The notes under the pieces are model-generated. The model did no database searches, was not told where the DNA came from, and was given only the letters and a program-made list of their open reading frames with translations. Of a DNA stretch of 64,000 nucleotides, positions 17,844 through 26,094 are shown in pieces. The translations under genes and the position numbers were made by a program. This DNA comes from Rhodoferax sp. OV413 (GTDB taxonomy: Bacteria > Pseudomonadota > Gammaproteobacteria > Burkholderiales > Burkholderiaceae_C). Numbering within the stretch: position 1 is the stretch's first letter; each line of letters starts with the position of its first letter. The stretch is taken from contig NZ_FNJA01000003.1 in the NCBI RefSeq assembly GCF_900104385.1, positions 372,001 to 436,000 on the forward strand. Reading direction: 5' to 3'.

Positions 17844-18191
17844 ATGATTACCCTCTACGGCATCTCCAACTGCGACACGGTCAAAAAGGCCCGCGTCTGG
17901 CTCGACAGCCACGCCCTGCCCTACGCCTTCCATGACTTCAAGAAAGCCGGCGTGCCGGCCGACCGGCTGGCCGCCTGGACCCAGGCCGTCGGCTGGGAAA
18001 AGGTCTTGAACCGCCAAGGCACGACCTGGCGCAAGCTGGACCCCGCCGTGCAGGCCAGTGTGGTGGATGCAGCCAGCGCCGAGGCGGTGATGCGCGAACA
18101 TGCCAGCACCATCAAGCGCCCGGTGGTCGAATGGGGCGACAGCACTACGGTGGGCTTCAGCGCCGATGCCTGGGCCGGCAAAGCCCCCTAA
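17844..18191 (+). CDS. ArsC/Spx-family protein (YffB-like)
   Basis: A 115-residue thioredoxin-fold protein: MITLYGISNCDTVKKARVWL has a single cysteine in NCDT in place of a CxxC pair, then FHDFKKAGVPADRLAAW and KRPVVEW with the cis-proline. Relatives include YffB/YfgD and arsenate reductases, but without the arsenate signature an arsenate role is doubtful. It diverges from folC. Confidence 0.85.
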   Translation: MITLYGISNCDTVKKARVWLDSHALPYAFHDFKKAGVPADRLAAWTQAVGWEKVLNRQGTTWRKLDPAVQASVVDAASAEAVMREHASTIKRPVVEWGDSTTVGFSADAWAGKAP

Positions 18192-18242
18192 AACCAACGC
18201 CCGGCCGCCCTAAAATCGAAGGGCATTCCAGCCAAGATTTAA

Positions 18243-18300
18243 GCCAAAAGTGCCTCTGGCGCAGGTACTACCTGCGCGAGCAGCTACAAATTCAATAGTA
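18243..18300 (-). repeat. Palindromic repeat family I, intergenic copy before ppnP
   Basis: One of the best-preserved copies. On the plus strand GCCTCTGGCGCAGGTACTAC then CTGCGCGAGCAGCTACAAAT. GCGCAGGTA and TACCTGCGC form a near-perfect palindrome. It lies directly before the ppnP start and may be in its leader RNA. Confidence 0.8.
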
Positions 18301-18318
18301 AGCAACAGAAAGTCCAAC

Positions 18319-18636
18319 ATGACCACCGCAAAGATCGACAACGTTACCGTCACCACCCAGGCCAGCGTCTACTTCGACGGGAAATGCGTCAGCCACGGCA
18401 TCACCTTTGCCGACGGCACCAAGAAAAGCGTGGGCGTGATCCTGCCCGCCACCCTGACCTTCAACACCGGCGCCCCCGAAATCATGGAAGGCGTGGGCGG
18501 CGAATGCGAATACCTGCTGACCGGCAGCACCGAATGGGTGAAATCCGGCGAAGGCGAGAAGTTCAGCGTGCCGGGCAATTCCAGCTTCCAGATCCGCGTC
18601 GCCACGCCCTACCACTACATCTGCCATTTTGGTTAA
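18319..18636 (+). CDS. ppnP: Pyrimidine/purine nucleoside phosphorylase
   Basis: A 105-residue cupin-like protein of the PpnP (YaiE, DUF1255) family, which splits nucleosides with phosphate. The motifs SVYFDGKCVSHGITFADGTK, GVILPATLTFNTGAPEIMEG and GNSSFQIRVATPYHYICHF cover the whole protein. The ATG at 18319 gives MTTAKIDNVTV, the usual length. The 3' end is followed at once by a large stem-loop repeat. Confidence 0.92.
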   Translation: MTTAKIDNVTVTTQASVYFDGKCVSHGITFADGTKKSVGVILPATLTFNTGAPEIMEGVGGECEYLLTGSTEWVKSGEGEKFSVPGNSSFQIRVATPYHYICHFG

Positions 18637-18638
18637 AC

Positions 18639-18731
18639 ACCCCCAGGCTGCAGCGCTACGCGTCTTCCGCCAACCCCCTTGCAGGGGGCAACACCTGCAG
18701 CCTGGCGGAGCCAGCTCTGCGGTGTTTCTGG
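18639..18731 (+). repeat. Stem-loop repeat family II, copy 1
   Basis: A roughly 93-bp GC-rich element right after the ppnP stop. Its core has CCCCC-TTGCA-GGGGG (inner stem) enclosed by CCGCC...GGCGG. The same core and flanks recur in reverse orientation at 23760-23850. It lies between convergent genes, where it could end or stabilise transcripts. Confidence 0.7.
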
Positions 18732-18756
18732 CGAATGCGCGTTCTTCCTACGCCCG

Positions 18757-19176
18757 CTAGCTCTTGTGGAACAGCGGGTGCAGGTTGTTGTGCTTGCCGT
18801 CGAACACCTCGGCGCCCACGTCGATCTGCAGCGTGATGCCGATGGGCCGCTGGTCGAAGATGGGCGCGAAATGCGCGCGGGTGCAGGTCAAAAGCGCCTC
18901 GCCGGCGCGCTGCTGGGTCGCCTCGCTGCGGCCCTTGCTCATGCGCAGGTTCAGGTAGACAAACGCATGGTCGCCCGAGCCATCGGCCACCGCATAGTGC
19001 GCGGCCGGGTAAGCGAACACCCGCGTGCCGCCGGTGGGAAACAGCTGCTTGCCCGCGTCGTCCTGCAGGCCGAGCATGGTGTCGGCAAGGCTGCGGCATA
19101 GCTGGCCGATGTCGCTGCCGCCCTGGTCGGCAGGTTTGTCGAGCTGGCCGGTATAGAGAATCACAAGATGCGGCAT
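18757..19176 (-). CDS. 5-carboxymethyl-2-hydroxymuconate isomerase-like protein
   Basis: A 139-residue tautomerase-fold protein: MPHLVILYTGQLDKPADQGG begins with Pro2, the catalytic residue of this superfamily; YAVADGSGDHAFVYLNLRMS and the final DGKHNNLHPLFHKS fit the CHMI family, which isomerises a product of homoprotocatechuate breakdown. No other genes of that pathway are nearby, so the substrate may differ. Confidence 0.8.
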   Translation of the reverse strand: MPHLVILYTGQLDKPADQGGSDIGQLCRSLADTMLGLQDDAGKQLFPTGGTRVFAYPAAHYAVADGSGDHAFVYLNLRMSKGRSEATQQRAGEALLTCTRAHFAPIFDQRPIGITLQIDVGAEVFDGKHNNLHPLFHKS

Positions 19177-19191
19177 GGTGGCTTTTAAGAG

Positions 19192-20232
19192 TTAAACGAC
19201 GACGGGTTCGGGTTCTAGCAGGATGCCGAAGCGCTCATAGACGCTGGTCTGGATCGCCTTGGCCAGGGTCATCACCTCGCCGCCGGTGGCGGGGTTCTCG
19301 GCACCGCCGCGGTTCACCAGCACCAGCGCCTGCTTTTCATAGACGGCGGCATTGCCGACCGACTTGCCCTTCCAGCCACAGGCGTCGATCAGCCAGCCTG
19401 CCGCCAGCTTCACCGTGCCATTGGCCAGCTGGTAGTACACCACGCGCGGGTCGCGGGCGATGATGTCGGCGCACTGCTCGGTGCTGACGGTGGGGTTCTT
19501 GAAGAAGCTGCCGGCATTGCCGATGACCTGCGGGTCGGGCAGCTTGGCGCGGCGGATTTCGCAGATCCAGTCGAAGATCTGGCGCGCAGTGGGCGCAGCC
19601 ACGCCGGTGGCGGCCATCTTCTTTTCCAGATCCAGGTAGCCGAGCACCGGTTTCCAGGCTTTGGCCAGGTGGAAGCGCACCCGGGTAATCAATGCCCGGC
19701 CCTCCAGCCCCAGGCCACCCTGGTGCTTGAAGACCGAGTCGCGGTACCCGAACGCGCACTGAGCGGCGTTCAGCGTGAAGCTCTGGCCGGTCTGCAGGTC
19801 GACCGCGTCCAGAGCCTCGAAGCGGTCTTGCAGCTCCACGCCGTAAGCGCCAATGTTCTGCACCGGCGACGCGCCGACGGTGCCGGGGATCAGCGCCAGG
19901 TTCTCCAGCCCGGTGTAGCCCTGGTCCAGCGTCCAGGCGACGAAGTCGTGCCAGTTCTCGCCGGCGCCGGCTTCGACGATCCAGGCCTTGTCGGTCTCGG
20001 CCACCAAGCGCTTGCCCGGCACCTCGACCTTCAGCACCACAGGCTTCACATCGCCGGTCAGCACGATGTTGCTGCCGCCGCCGAGCACAAACTTGGGCTG
20101 CGGCGCCAGCAGCGCATCCTCGCGCAGCGACTGCAGATCGGCCTCGCTGGTGACGCGCACCAGGGTGTGGGCGCGCGCATGGATGCCGAAGCTGTTATAG
20201 CCACGCAAAGGAACATTTTTCTCGATTAACAT
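19192..20232 (-). CDS. murB: UDP-N-acetylenolpyruvoylglucosamine reductase
   Basis: A 346-residue flavoenzyme that reduces UDP-GlcNAc-enolpyruvate to UDP-MurNAc for peptidoglycan. The FAD site is [53 protein letters not shown] (with the catalytic serine in NAGSFFKNP) and VLVNRGGA fit the type I MurB. The ATG at 20232 gives [16 protein letters not shown]. It diverges from yajQ with a 73-bp gap. Confidence 0.95.
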   Translation of the reverse strand: MLIEKNVPLRGYNSFGIHARAHTLVRVTSEADLQSLREDALLAPQPKFVLGGGSNIVLTGDVKPVVLKVEVPGKRLVAETDKAWIVEAGAGENWHDFVAWTLDQGYTGLENLALIPGTVGASPVQNIGAYGVELQDRFEALDAVDLQTGQSFTLNAAQCAFGYRDSVFKHQGGLGLEGRALITRVRFHLAKAWKPVLGYLDLEKKMAATGVAAPTARQIFDWICEIRRAKLPDPQVIGNAGSFFKNPTVSTEQCADIIARDPRVVYYQLANGTVKLAAGWLIDACGWKGKSVGNAAVYEKQALVLVNRGGAENPATGGEVMTLAKAIQTSVYERFGILLEPEPVVV

Positions 20233-20305
20233 GGCCAGATTGTCCCACCGGGCGGCGGGCAAGCTTTGCGATTGCCCCACGCCCCCAGCCTATTTTGAGA
20301 AAACC

Positions 20306-20791
20306 ATGCCTTCATTCGACACCGTTTGCGAACCCGACTTGCCCGAAGTGCGCAATGCCGTGGACAACACCACTAAAGAAATCACCACCCGCTTCGACTT
20401 CAAGGGCACCTCGGCCAGCATCGAACTGAAAGACAAGGAAATCACCTTGATCGGCGACGCCGAGTTCCAGCTCGACCAGATCATGGACGTGCTGACCAAC
20501 AAGATGACCAAGCGCAATGTCGACGTGAAGTTCCTCGACAAGGGCGATGTGCAAAAGGTCGGCGGCGACAAGGTCAAGCTGGTGATCAAGGTGCGCAGCG
20601 GCATCGAAACCGAAGTGTCCAAGAAGATCACCCGCGCCATCAAGGACAGCAAGCTCAAGGTCACCGCCGCCATCCAGGGCGATGCGGTGCGTGTCACTGG
20701 CGCCAAGCGCGACGACCTGCAGGCCGCCATGGCCCTGGTGCGCAGCACAATTGACGATCTGCCTTTGAGCTTCAACAACTTCCGCGACTGA
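20306..20791 (+). CDS. yajQ: YajQ family nucleotide/cyclic-di-GMP-binding protein
   Basis: A 161-residue protein: [20 protein letters not shown] and [20 protein letters not shown] at the start, [19 protein letters not shown], and [18 protein letters not shown] at the end. Some homologues bind c-di-GMP or nucleotides; others bind RNA. Cytoplasmic. The retropepsin-like gene follows after 5 bp. Confidence 0.95.
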   Translation: MPSFDTVCEPDLPEVRNAVDNTTKEITTRFDFKGTSASIELKDKEITLIGDAEFQLDQIMDVLTNKMTKRNVDVKFLDKGDVQKVGGDKVKLVIKVRSGIETEVSKKITRAIKDSKLKVTAAIQGDAVRVTGAKRDDLQAAMALVRSTIDDLPLSFNNFRD

Positions 20792-20796
20792 CCCCC

Positions 20797-21444
20797 ATGG
20801 GCAGGCCCGCATACCTTCGGCTGGCTGTACTGTGTGCAGCCCTGGCCGTGGGCGCCGCGGTGCAGGCCCAGAGCGTGGCCCTCAGCGGCATGATGGGCGG
20901 CAAGGCCTTGCTGCTGGTCGATGGCAAGCCACCGAAGAGCGTGGCGCCCGGTGAAACCCACCTGGGCGTCAAAGTGATCTCGGTGGCGGCAGACGAAGCC
21001 CTGGTCGAGATCAACGGCAAACGCGCCACCTTGCGCCTGGGCGAGTCGCCGGTCAGCGTCAAGGGCAAGAGCAGCGGCAACAAGATTGTGTTGGTGGCCG
21101 ACAGCCAGGGCCACTTCATCGGCCCGGGTCGGATCAACGGCCAGAGCATGCAGTTCGTGGTGGACACCGGTGCCACCGTGGTCAGCTTGGGCATGAACGA
21201 TGCCGACCGCATGGGCATCAACTACAAAAACGGCGAGCCGGTGCGGATGAGCACGGCCAATGGCAACTCCAACGGTTGGCGCATCCGGCTGAGCTCGGTG
21301 CGGATCGGCGATGTGGAGCTGTCCGGTGTGGAAGCGGTGGTCACGCCGTCGTCCATGCCCTATGTGCTGCTGGGCAATAGTTTTCTGACCCAGTTCCAGA
21401 TGACCCGGATCAACGACCAAATGGTGCTCGAACGCCGTTACTAG
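20797..21444 (+). CDS. Retropepsin-like aspartic protease, exported
   Basis: A 215-residue protein with a signal peptide (about 1-24, AVLCAALAVGAAVQA) and a C-terminal clan-AA aspartic protease domain. The active-site motif is MQFVVDTGATVVSLGMNDAD (DTGA), and PYVLLGNSFLTQFQ is the matching later motif. Single-domain retropepsin folds work as dimers. Bacterial members of this type are common in proteobacteria, with poorly known targets. Coupled to yajQ. Confidence 0.85.
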   Translation: MGRPAYLRLAVLCAALAVGAAVQAQSVALSGMMGGKALLLVDGKPPKSVAPGETHLGVKVISVAADEALVEINGKRATLRLGESPVSVKGKSSGNKIVLVADSQGHFIGPGRINGQSMQFVVDTGATVVSLGMNDADRMGINYKNGEPVRMSTANGNSNGWRIRLSSVRIGDVELSGVEAVVTPSSMPYVLLGNSFLTQFQMTRINDQMVLERRY

Positions 21445-21486
21445 CGCTACGTTCTCTGGTAGATTCGCTGCCAAACTTCCCCGCCC

Positions 21487-22470
21487 ATGCCCTATACCCA
21501 CGTGCCCCATCCGCAGGACGCAGACTACGAGGATTTGCTCAGCCTCTGGGCCGACCTCGAATCGGGCCTGGCCATGGTGTTGGCGAATCCGCGCAACATC
21601 CCGAACTTCGAGCAAAAGATCCGCCAGTACGACCGCTGGATGCAAGACTTGCTGCAACAAGACACCGACACCGGCCTGTACCTGCTGTTCCAGCTGGCCA
21701 CCAATGCCTCGGTCGGCTACAGCGCCCTGCATGCACTGGTCTGCGCCGTGCTGTGCCATATCACCTCGCAAGAGCTGCACCTGGTGGAAAGCGAGCGCGA
21801 CAGCCTGGTGTTCGCGGCCATGACCATGAACATCGCCATGACGGCGCTGCAAGACACCCTGGCCGTGCAGACCACAACACCCACCGCCGAACAGAAGGCA
21901 CTGATACAGACCCATGCGGCGGACGGACGGCGCCTGCTGCTGAAGGTTGGGATCGTCGACGCCGACTGGCTGGACGTGGTGGCCGCCCACCATGACGCGC
22001 ACGATGCCCGGCACGACTTCCAGCAGCTCGGCCTGGTGCCGCGGCTGGCCCATACCCTGCGCGTGGTGGACCGCTACGCCGCCATGGTCAGCCCGCGCAA
22101 ATCGCGCACCGGGCGCAGCGTGACCGACTCGGTGCGCAGCATCATGGCCAGCGGCCTAGGGCCAAACGACCCGGTGGGTTTTGCACTGGTACGTGCCATA
22201 GGCCTGTGCCCGCCCGGCACCTATGTGCGCATGGACAACGGTGAAACCGCTGTGGTGCTGCGGCGCAGCAGCAAGGCCAACCTGCCCCTGGTTGCCACCC
22301 TCATGAACCGCAAGGGCGAAGCCTATGTGCCGCCGCGCCTGCACCGCACCGCCACCAGCGCGCCGCATGTGCAGTCTGCGCTGACCCAGGACACGGTGAA
22401 GATCCGCGTCAACCACCAGAGCCTGCTGCGCCAGGGCATCTACGCCGACCGCCCGGCGCCGCCCCGCTAA
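21487..22470 (+). CDS. Degenerate HD-domain phosphohydrolase-like protein
   Basis: A 327-residue protein that I place tentatively in the HD-GYP/HDOD neighbourhood: SALHALVCAVLCHITSQ, DVVAAHHDAHDARHDF and HTLRVVDRYAAMVSPRKSRT echo the helices of c-di-GMP phosphodiesterases. The diagnostic HDxGYP is missing, and metal ligands are only partly kept (HH in AAHHD). The C-terminal section (VGFALVRAIGLCPPGTYVRM...ETAVVLRRS) is like the extension found after HD-GYP domains. A regulatory rather than catalytic role is possible. Confidence 0.6.
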   Translation: MPYTHVPHPQDADYEDLLSLWADLESGLAMVLANPRNIPNFEQKIRQYDRWMQDLLQQDTDTGLYLLFQLATNASVGYSALHALVCAVLCHITSQELHLVESERDSLVFAAMTMNIAMTALQDTLAVQTTTPTAEQKALIQTHAADGRRLLLKVGIVDADWLDVVAAHHDAHDARHDFQQLGLVPRLAHTLRVVDRYAAMVSPRKSRTGRSVTDSVRSIMASGLGPNDPVGFALVRAIGLCPPGTYVRMDNGETAVVLRRSSKANLPLVATLMNRKGEAYVPPRLHRTATSAPHVQSALTQDTVKIRVNHQSLLRQGIYADRPAPPR

Positions 22471-22472
22471 CG

Positions 22473-23111
22473 TCAGCCGGGTTTTTGGGTTTTCTTGCCC
22501 AGGCGCGATTCAGTGCCTTTGAGCAAACGCGTGATGTTCTCGCGGTGCCGGTACACCAGCAGAAAACCCATGGCGCAGATGGACAGCAGCACCGGGGTTT
22601 CGGTGTACCAGGCGGTGCCGCCCCAGAGCACGTAATACACCGGCGCCAGCAGCGCGGCCGACAGCGAGGCCAGCGACGAATAGCGGAACGCATAGGCCAT
22701 GATCAGCCAGGTGATGATGGCCATCAGCCCCAGCGCCCAGTGGATGCCCAGCAGCACGCCCAGTGCCGTGGCTACGCCCTTGCCGCCCACGAACTTGAAG
22801 AACACCGGGTACAGATGGCCGAGGAACGCCGCCAGCCCGACCAGCGCTATCGTGCCGTCTTCCAGGCCGTAAGGCTTGCCATACCAGCCGACCAGCGCCA
22901 CCGGCAGCCAGCCCTTGACGCCGTCCAGCAGCAGCGTGGCAATGGCGGCCGGCTTGCTGCCCGAGCGCAACACATTGGTGGCGCCGGGGTTTTTACTGCC
23001 GAAGGTGCGCGGGTCGCTCAGACCCATGACGCGGCTGACGATCACCGCAAACGACAAAGAGCCCAGCAAATAAGCGGCCAGGGTGACAAGAAGGGGGTAA
23101 AGCATTTCCAA
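22473..23111 (-). CDS. plsY: Acyl-phosphate:glycerol-3-phosphate acyltransferase
   Basis: A 212-residue integral membrane enzyme with at least five hydrophobic helices. It carries the three PlsY motifs: [25 protein letters not shown], and [18 protein letters not shown]. It makes lysophosphatidate, the first step of phospholipid synthesis. The TTG at 23111 has GGAG 7 bases upstream; an ATG two codons later (23105) is the alternative start. It follows ybaK by 37 bp. Confidence 0.94.
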   Translation of the reverse strand: MEMLYPLLVTLAAYLLGSLSFAVIVSRVMGLSDPRTFGSKNPGATNVLRSGSKPAAIATLLLDGVKGWLPVALVGWYGKPYGLEDGTIALVGLAAFLGHLYPVFFKFVGGKGVATALGVLLGIHWALGLMAIITWLIMAYAFRYSSLASLSAALLAPVYYVLWGGTAWYTETPVLLSICAMGFLLVYRHRENITRLLKGTESRLGKKTQKPG

Positions 23112-23148
23112 GAGGTGTCTCCAAACTTGGACGCATTTTGCCAGCCGT

Positions 23149-23640
23149 CTATAAAGGAATTGCGCAGTTCACGGCTTTGGCGTCCAAGAGCTGCACGCAG
23201 ACCTGCGGGTCCAACCCAATCAAGTAACCGCGCCGGCCGCCGTTGATGGCGATGCGCGGCAGCTCCAGAATCGCCGCCTCGATGTACACCGGCATGCTCT
23301 TGCGCGTAGCAAACGGCGAAGTGCCGCCCACGAGGTAGCCGCTGTGCCGGTTCGCCACCTCGGGCTTGCAGGGCGCGACCGACTTGCAGCCAATCTGCCG
23401 CGCCAGGTTCTTCAGCGACACCGCGCGGTTGCCGTGCATCAGCACGATCAGCGGCTTGGCCCGCTCGTCCTCCATCACCAGCGTCTTGACCACGCTGAAC
23501 GGGTCCAGCCCCAGCACCTCGGCGCTGTGCTGGGCCCCGCCGTGCTCCACATACGCGTAGGGGTACTCGGTGAACGCGATCTTGTGCGCCCGCAGCAGCT
23601 GGGTCGCCGGCGTCTCCGAAATATGGTCTGACTTCGCCAT
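23149..23640 (-). CDS. ybaK: Cys-tRNA(Pro)/aminoacyl-tRNA deacylase YbaK/EbsC
   Basis: A 163-residue YbaK-domain protein. It clears Cys wrongly attached to tRNA-Pro. Motifs seen: [41 protein letters not shown] and the final [13 protein letters not shown], with a lysine in VVKTL that is catalytic in the family. Full family length. In an operon with plsY. Confidence 0.92.
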   Translation of the reverse strand: MAKSDHISETPATQLLRAHKIAFTEYPYAYVEHGGAQHSAEVLGLDPFSVVKTLVMEDERAKPLIVLMHGNRAVSLKNLARQIGCKSVAPCKPEVANRHSGYLVGGTSPFATRKSMPVYIEAAILELPRIAINGGRRGYLIGLDPQVCVQLLDAKAVNCAIPL

Positions 23641-23655
23641 ACTGAAATTTATAAA

Positions 23656-23702
23656 AATAAAGGCTGTAGCGCAGGCACTACCAGCGCCACCAGCTATTTA
23701 AA
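23656..23702 (-). repeat. Palindromic repeat family I, intergenic copy before ybaK
   Basis: On the minus strand AAATAGCTGGTGGCGCTGGT then AGTGCCTGCGCTACAGCCTT. It sits 15 bp upstream of the ybaK start codon, likely within or near its promoter or leader. Confidence 0.7.
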
Positions 23703-23759
23703 CCATAGCAAATGTAAAAACCATCCCGGCTATCAATAAGCGCCCCTGCCCCCCTTCCA

Positions 23760-23850
23760 GAGAACCCACGGAACCGGCTCCGCCGGGCCGTCGGGTTCGC
23801 CCCCTGCAAGGGGGTTGGCGGAAACACGCAGTGTGGAGCCTGGGGGTGAG
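23760..23850 (-). repeat. Stem-loop repeat family II, copy 2
   Basis: Inverted relative to copy 1. Shares the CCGCCAACCCCCTTGCAGGG core, the CACCCCCAGGCT head and a GGCGGAGCC tail. It begins just after the stop codon of the aldo/keto reductase, so both copies lie directly 3' of a gene. Confidence 0.7.
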
Positions 23851-23852
23851 CC

Positions 23853-24914
23853 TTATTGCGCCGGGTCGCGCAGCTCCCAACGGACCTTGTCGATCTCGGC
23901 CAGCAGCTCGGGCGCCAGGGTCTGGCCCCAGGCGTCCAGGCACTCGTCCAGCTGGGCCACCGAGGTCACGCCGATGATGGTGCTGGCGACCTGCCATTTG
24001 GAGTTGCAGAAGGCCAACGCCATCTGGGTCGGCGTCAGGCCGTTGGCGCGGGCCAGGGCGTTGTAGCGGCGGGCGGCCTCCAGCGCCTCGGTACGGCCCC
24101 AGCGCTGCTTGCGCATGGATTCGAACTTGGCCAGGCGGCCTTCGGGCACGCCCGGGCCGGTGGTGCCGGACGCGTCGTACTTGCCGGTCAGCAGGCCAAA
24201 GCCCAGCGGCGAATAGGCCAGCAGGGACACGCCCAGGCGGTACATGGTTTCGTCCAGGCCGTTTTCCACGGTGCGGTTGATCAGGCAATATGGGTTTTGC
24301 ACCGTGGCCACGCGCGGCAGGCCGTGCTGCTCGGCCAGGCGCACAAACTCGTGCACGCCGTACGGGGTTTCGTTCGACAGTCCGATGGCCTTGATCTTGC
24401 CCTGCTTGACCAGGGTGGCCAGGGCTTCGAGCTGCTCGTGGATGCTGGAGACCGGCAGGTCTTTCTCCGGGTCAAAGTAGACGCCGCCAAAGGCTGGCAC
24501 ATGGCGTGCCGGCCAGTGGATCTGGTACAGGTCGATCACGTCGGTGCGCAAGCGGTGCAGGCTGCCGTGGCAGGCGTCGATGATCTCGGCACGGGTCAGG
24601 TCGGGGCTGCCGTTGCGCACCCAGGGCATGCCGCGCGACGGGCCGGCAACCTTGGTCGCCAGCACTACCTTGTGGCGCGCGCCCGGGTTCTTGGCAAACC
24701 AGTGGCCCAGGATGGTTTCGGTGCCGCCATAGGTTTCGGCCCGGGCCGGCACCGAATACATTTCGGCCGTATCCAGAAAGTTCACGCCGCGCTCCAGCGA
24801 GCGGTCGAGGATGGCGTGGGCATGGGCTTCGTCAACCTGCTCGCCGAAGGTCATGGTGCCCAGGCAGATGGAGGTGACTTGCAGGTCGCTTTGACCGAGT
24901 TGGATTTTTTTCAT
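23853..24914 (-). CDS. Aldo/keto reductase (Tas-like)
   Basis: A 353-residue NADPH-dependent oxidoreductase of the AKR TIM-barrel family: SICLGTMTFGEQVDEAHAHA, NFLDTAEMYSVPARAETYGG with catalytic Asp and Tyr, IDLYQIHWPAR with the active-site His, and the C-terminal cofactor-loop-like TSVAQLDECLDA. The pattern TAEMYSVP and length near 350 match E. coli Tas and related reductases. The ATG at 24914 is used. Substrate unknown. Confidence 0.9.
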   Translation of the reverse strand: MKKIQLGQSDLQVTSICLGTMTFGEQVDEAHAHAILDRSLERGVNFLDTAEMYSVPARAETYGGTETILGHWFAKNPGARHKVVLATKVAGPSRGMPWVRNGSPDLTRAEIIDACHGSLHRLRTDVIDLYQIHWPARHVPAFGGVYFDPEKDLPVSSIHEQLEALATLVKQGKIKAIGLSNETPYGVHEFVRLAEQHGLPRVATVQNPYCLINRTVENGLDETMYRLGVSLLAYSPLGFGLLTGKYDASGTTGPGVPEGRLAKFESMRKQRWGRTEALEAARRYNALARANGLTPTQMALAFCNSKWQVASTIIGVTSVAQLDECLDAWGQTLAPELLAEIDKVRWELRDPAQ

Positions 24915-25037
24915 GGGATGGCAATGGGTTTTGCTTAACAACCGTGTTTCAGCAGCGTTTTCCATCCTACAACAAGCGCCGGATACGAGTCGTCCACCGG
25001 ACAGACAAGCCCCCCGCTGCATGGCTAATATCGCGGC

Positions 25038-25949
25038 ATGTACCAAGCCCTACGCCATTCCCGCAGCGAATTCACCACCTTGCGAACCATCCCCTACCAC
25101 GTGCGCCAATGGGGCCAGCCCACGCCTGGCCAGCCGCCGCTGGTGCTGGTGCACGGCTGGATGGACGTGGCGGCCAGCTACCAGTTCATGGTGGACGCTT
25201 TGGCCGAGGACCGCCACATCATCGCCCCCGACTGGCGCGGCTTTGGCCTGACCGGCAGCGGCGGGGTCGACAGCTTCTGGATTCCCGACTACCTGGGCGA
25301 CCTGGACTTTCTGCTCGACCACTACGCCCCCGGCCAGGCGGTCGACCTGGTGGGCCACAGCATGGGCGGCCACATCGCCATGCTGTACGCGGGCATCCGC
25401 CCGGCGCGCATCCGCCGGCTGGTCAACCTGGAAGGCTTTGGCATGCCCGCCACCCGGCCGTCGCAGGCGCCGGGACGCTATGCCGAATGGATGGACGGCC
25501 TGCACAGCCTGCACCGCGGTGAGATGGCGCTCAAAACCTATGCCGACCTGCCCGGCGTGGCCCAGCGCCTGGTGAAGACCAACCGCCGTCTGCCCGCCGA
25601 CAAGGCCGACTGGCTGGCCCAGCACTGGGCCCAGCCGCAGACGTTGGCCGACAGCAGCAGCGTCTGGCAAATCCTGGGCGACCCGGCCCACAAGCTGCGC
25701 GGCGCCCAGCTGTTCCGAGTCGACGAGGTGCTGGCCGTGTACCAGCGCATCACGGCGCCCACCCTGGCGGTGGAAGCCTCGGACGACAGCCTGGCCCGCT
25801 GGGGCCTGGGCTATACGCTGGACGAATACCACCAGCGGTTGCAATCCGTGCCCAACGCCACCCTGGCCGTGGTACAAGACGCCGGCCACATGCTGCACCA
25901 CGACCAGCCACAGCAGCTGGCGCGTTTGATCGAAGATTTTTTTGCCTGA
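25038..25949 (+). CDS. Alpha/beta hydrolase
   Basis: A 303-residue hydrolase: LVLVHGWMDVAASYQFMVDA with the oxyanion HGW motif, DWRGFGLTG, nucleophile elbow GHSMGGH (serine), an acid in VEASDD and the catalytic His in DAGHMLHHDQP. The triad is complete. No signal peptide. The substrate cannot be inferred. Confidence 0.88.
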   Translation: MYQALRHSRSEFTTLRTIPYHVRQWGQPTPGQPPLVLVHGWMDVAASYQFMVDALAEDRHIIAPDWRGFGLTGSGGVDSFWIPDYLGDLDFLLDHYAPGQAVDLVGHSMGGHIAMLYAGIRPARIRRLVNLEGFGMPATRPSQAPGRYAEWMDGLHSLHRGEMALKTYADLPGVAQRLVKTNRRLPADKADWLAQHWAQPQTLADSSSVWQILGDPAHKLRGAQLFRVDEVLAVYQRITAPTLAVEASDDSLARWGLGYTLDEYHQRLQSVPNATLAVVQDAGHMLHHDQPQQLARLIEDFFA

Positions 25950-25957
25950 AATGCAAG

Positions 25958-26013
25958 TCTTTTAGGGCTGTAGCGCAGGCAAATCCAGCGCCACCAGCTC
26001 TCAATTCAATAGC
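25958..26013 (-). repeat. Palindromic repeat family I, intergenic copy before the chemoreceptor
   Basis: On the plus strand GGCTGTAGCGCAGGCAAATC then CAGCGCCACCAGCTCTCAAT, close in sequence to the copy at 23656. A further half-like piece, GGCTACAGGCGCTACACCAGCG, follows near 26067. Confidence 0.7.
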
Positions 26014-26094
26014 AGACGGGCCAATAGCGTGCCCCGGGGTTCTGTGCCACTATGTAAACGTCATTGGCTACAGGCGCTACACCAGCGATACCCC

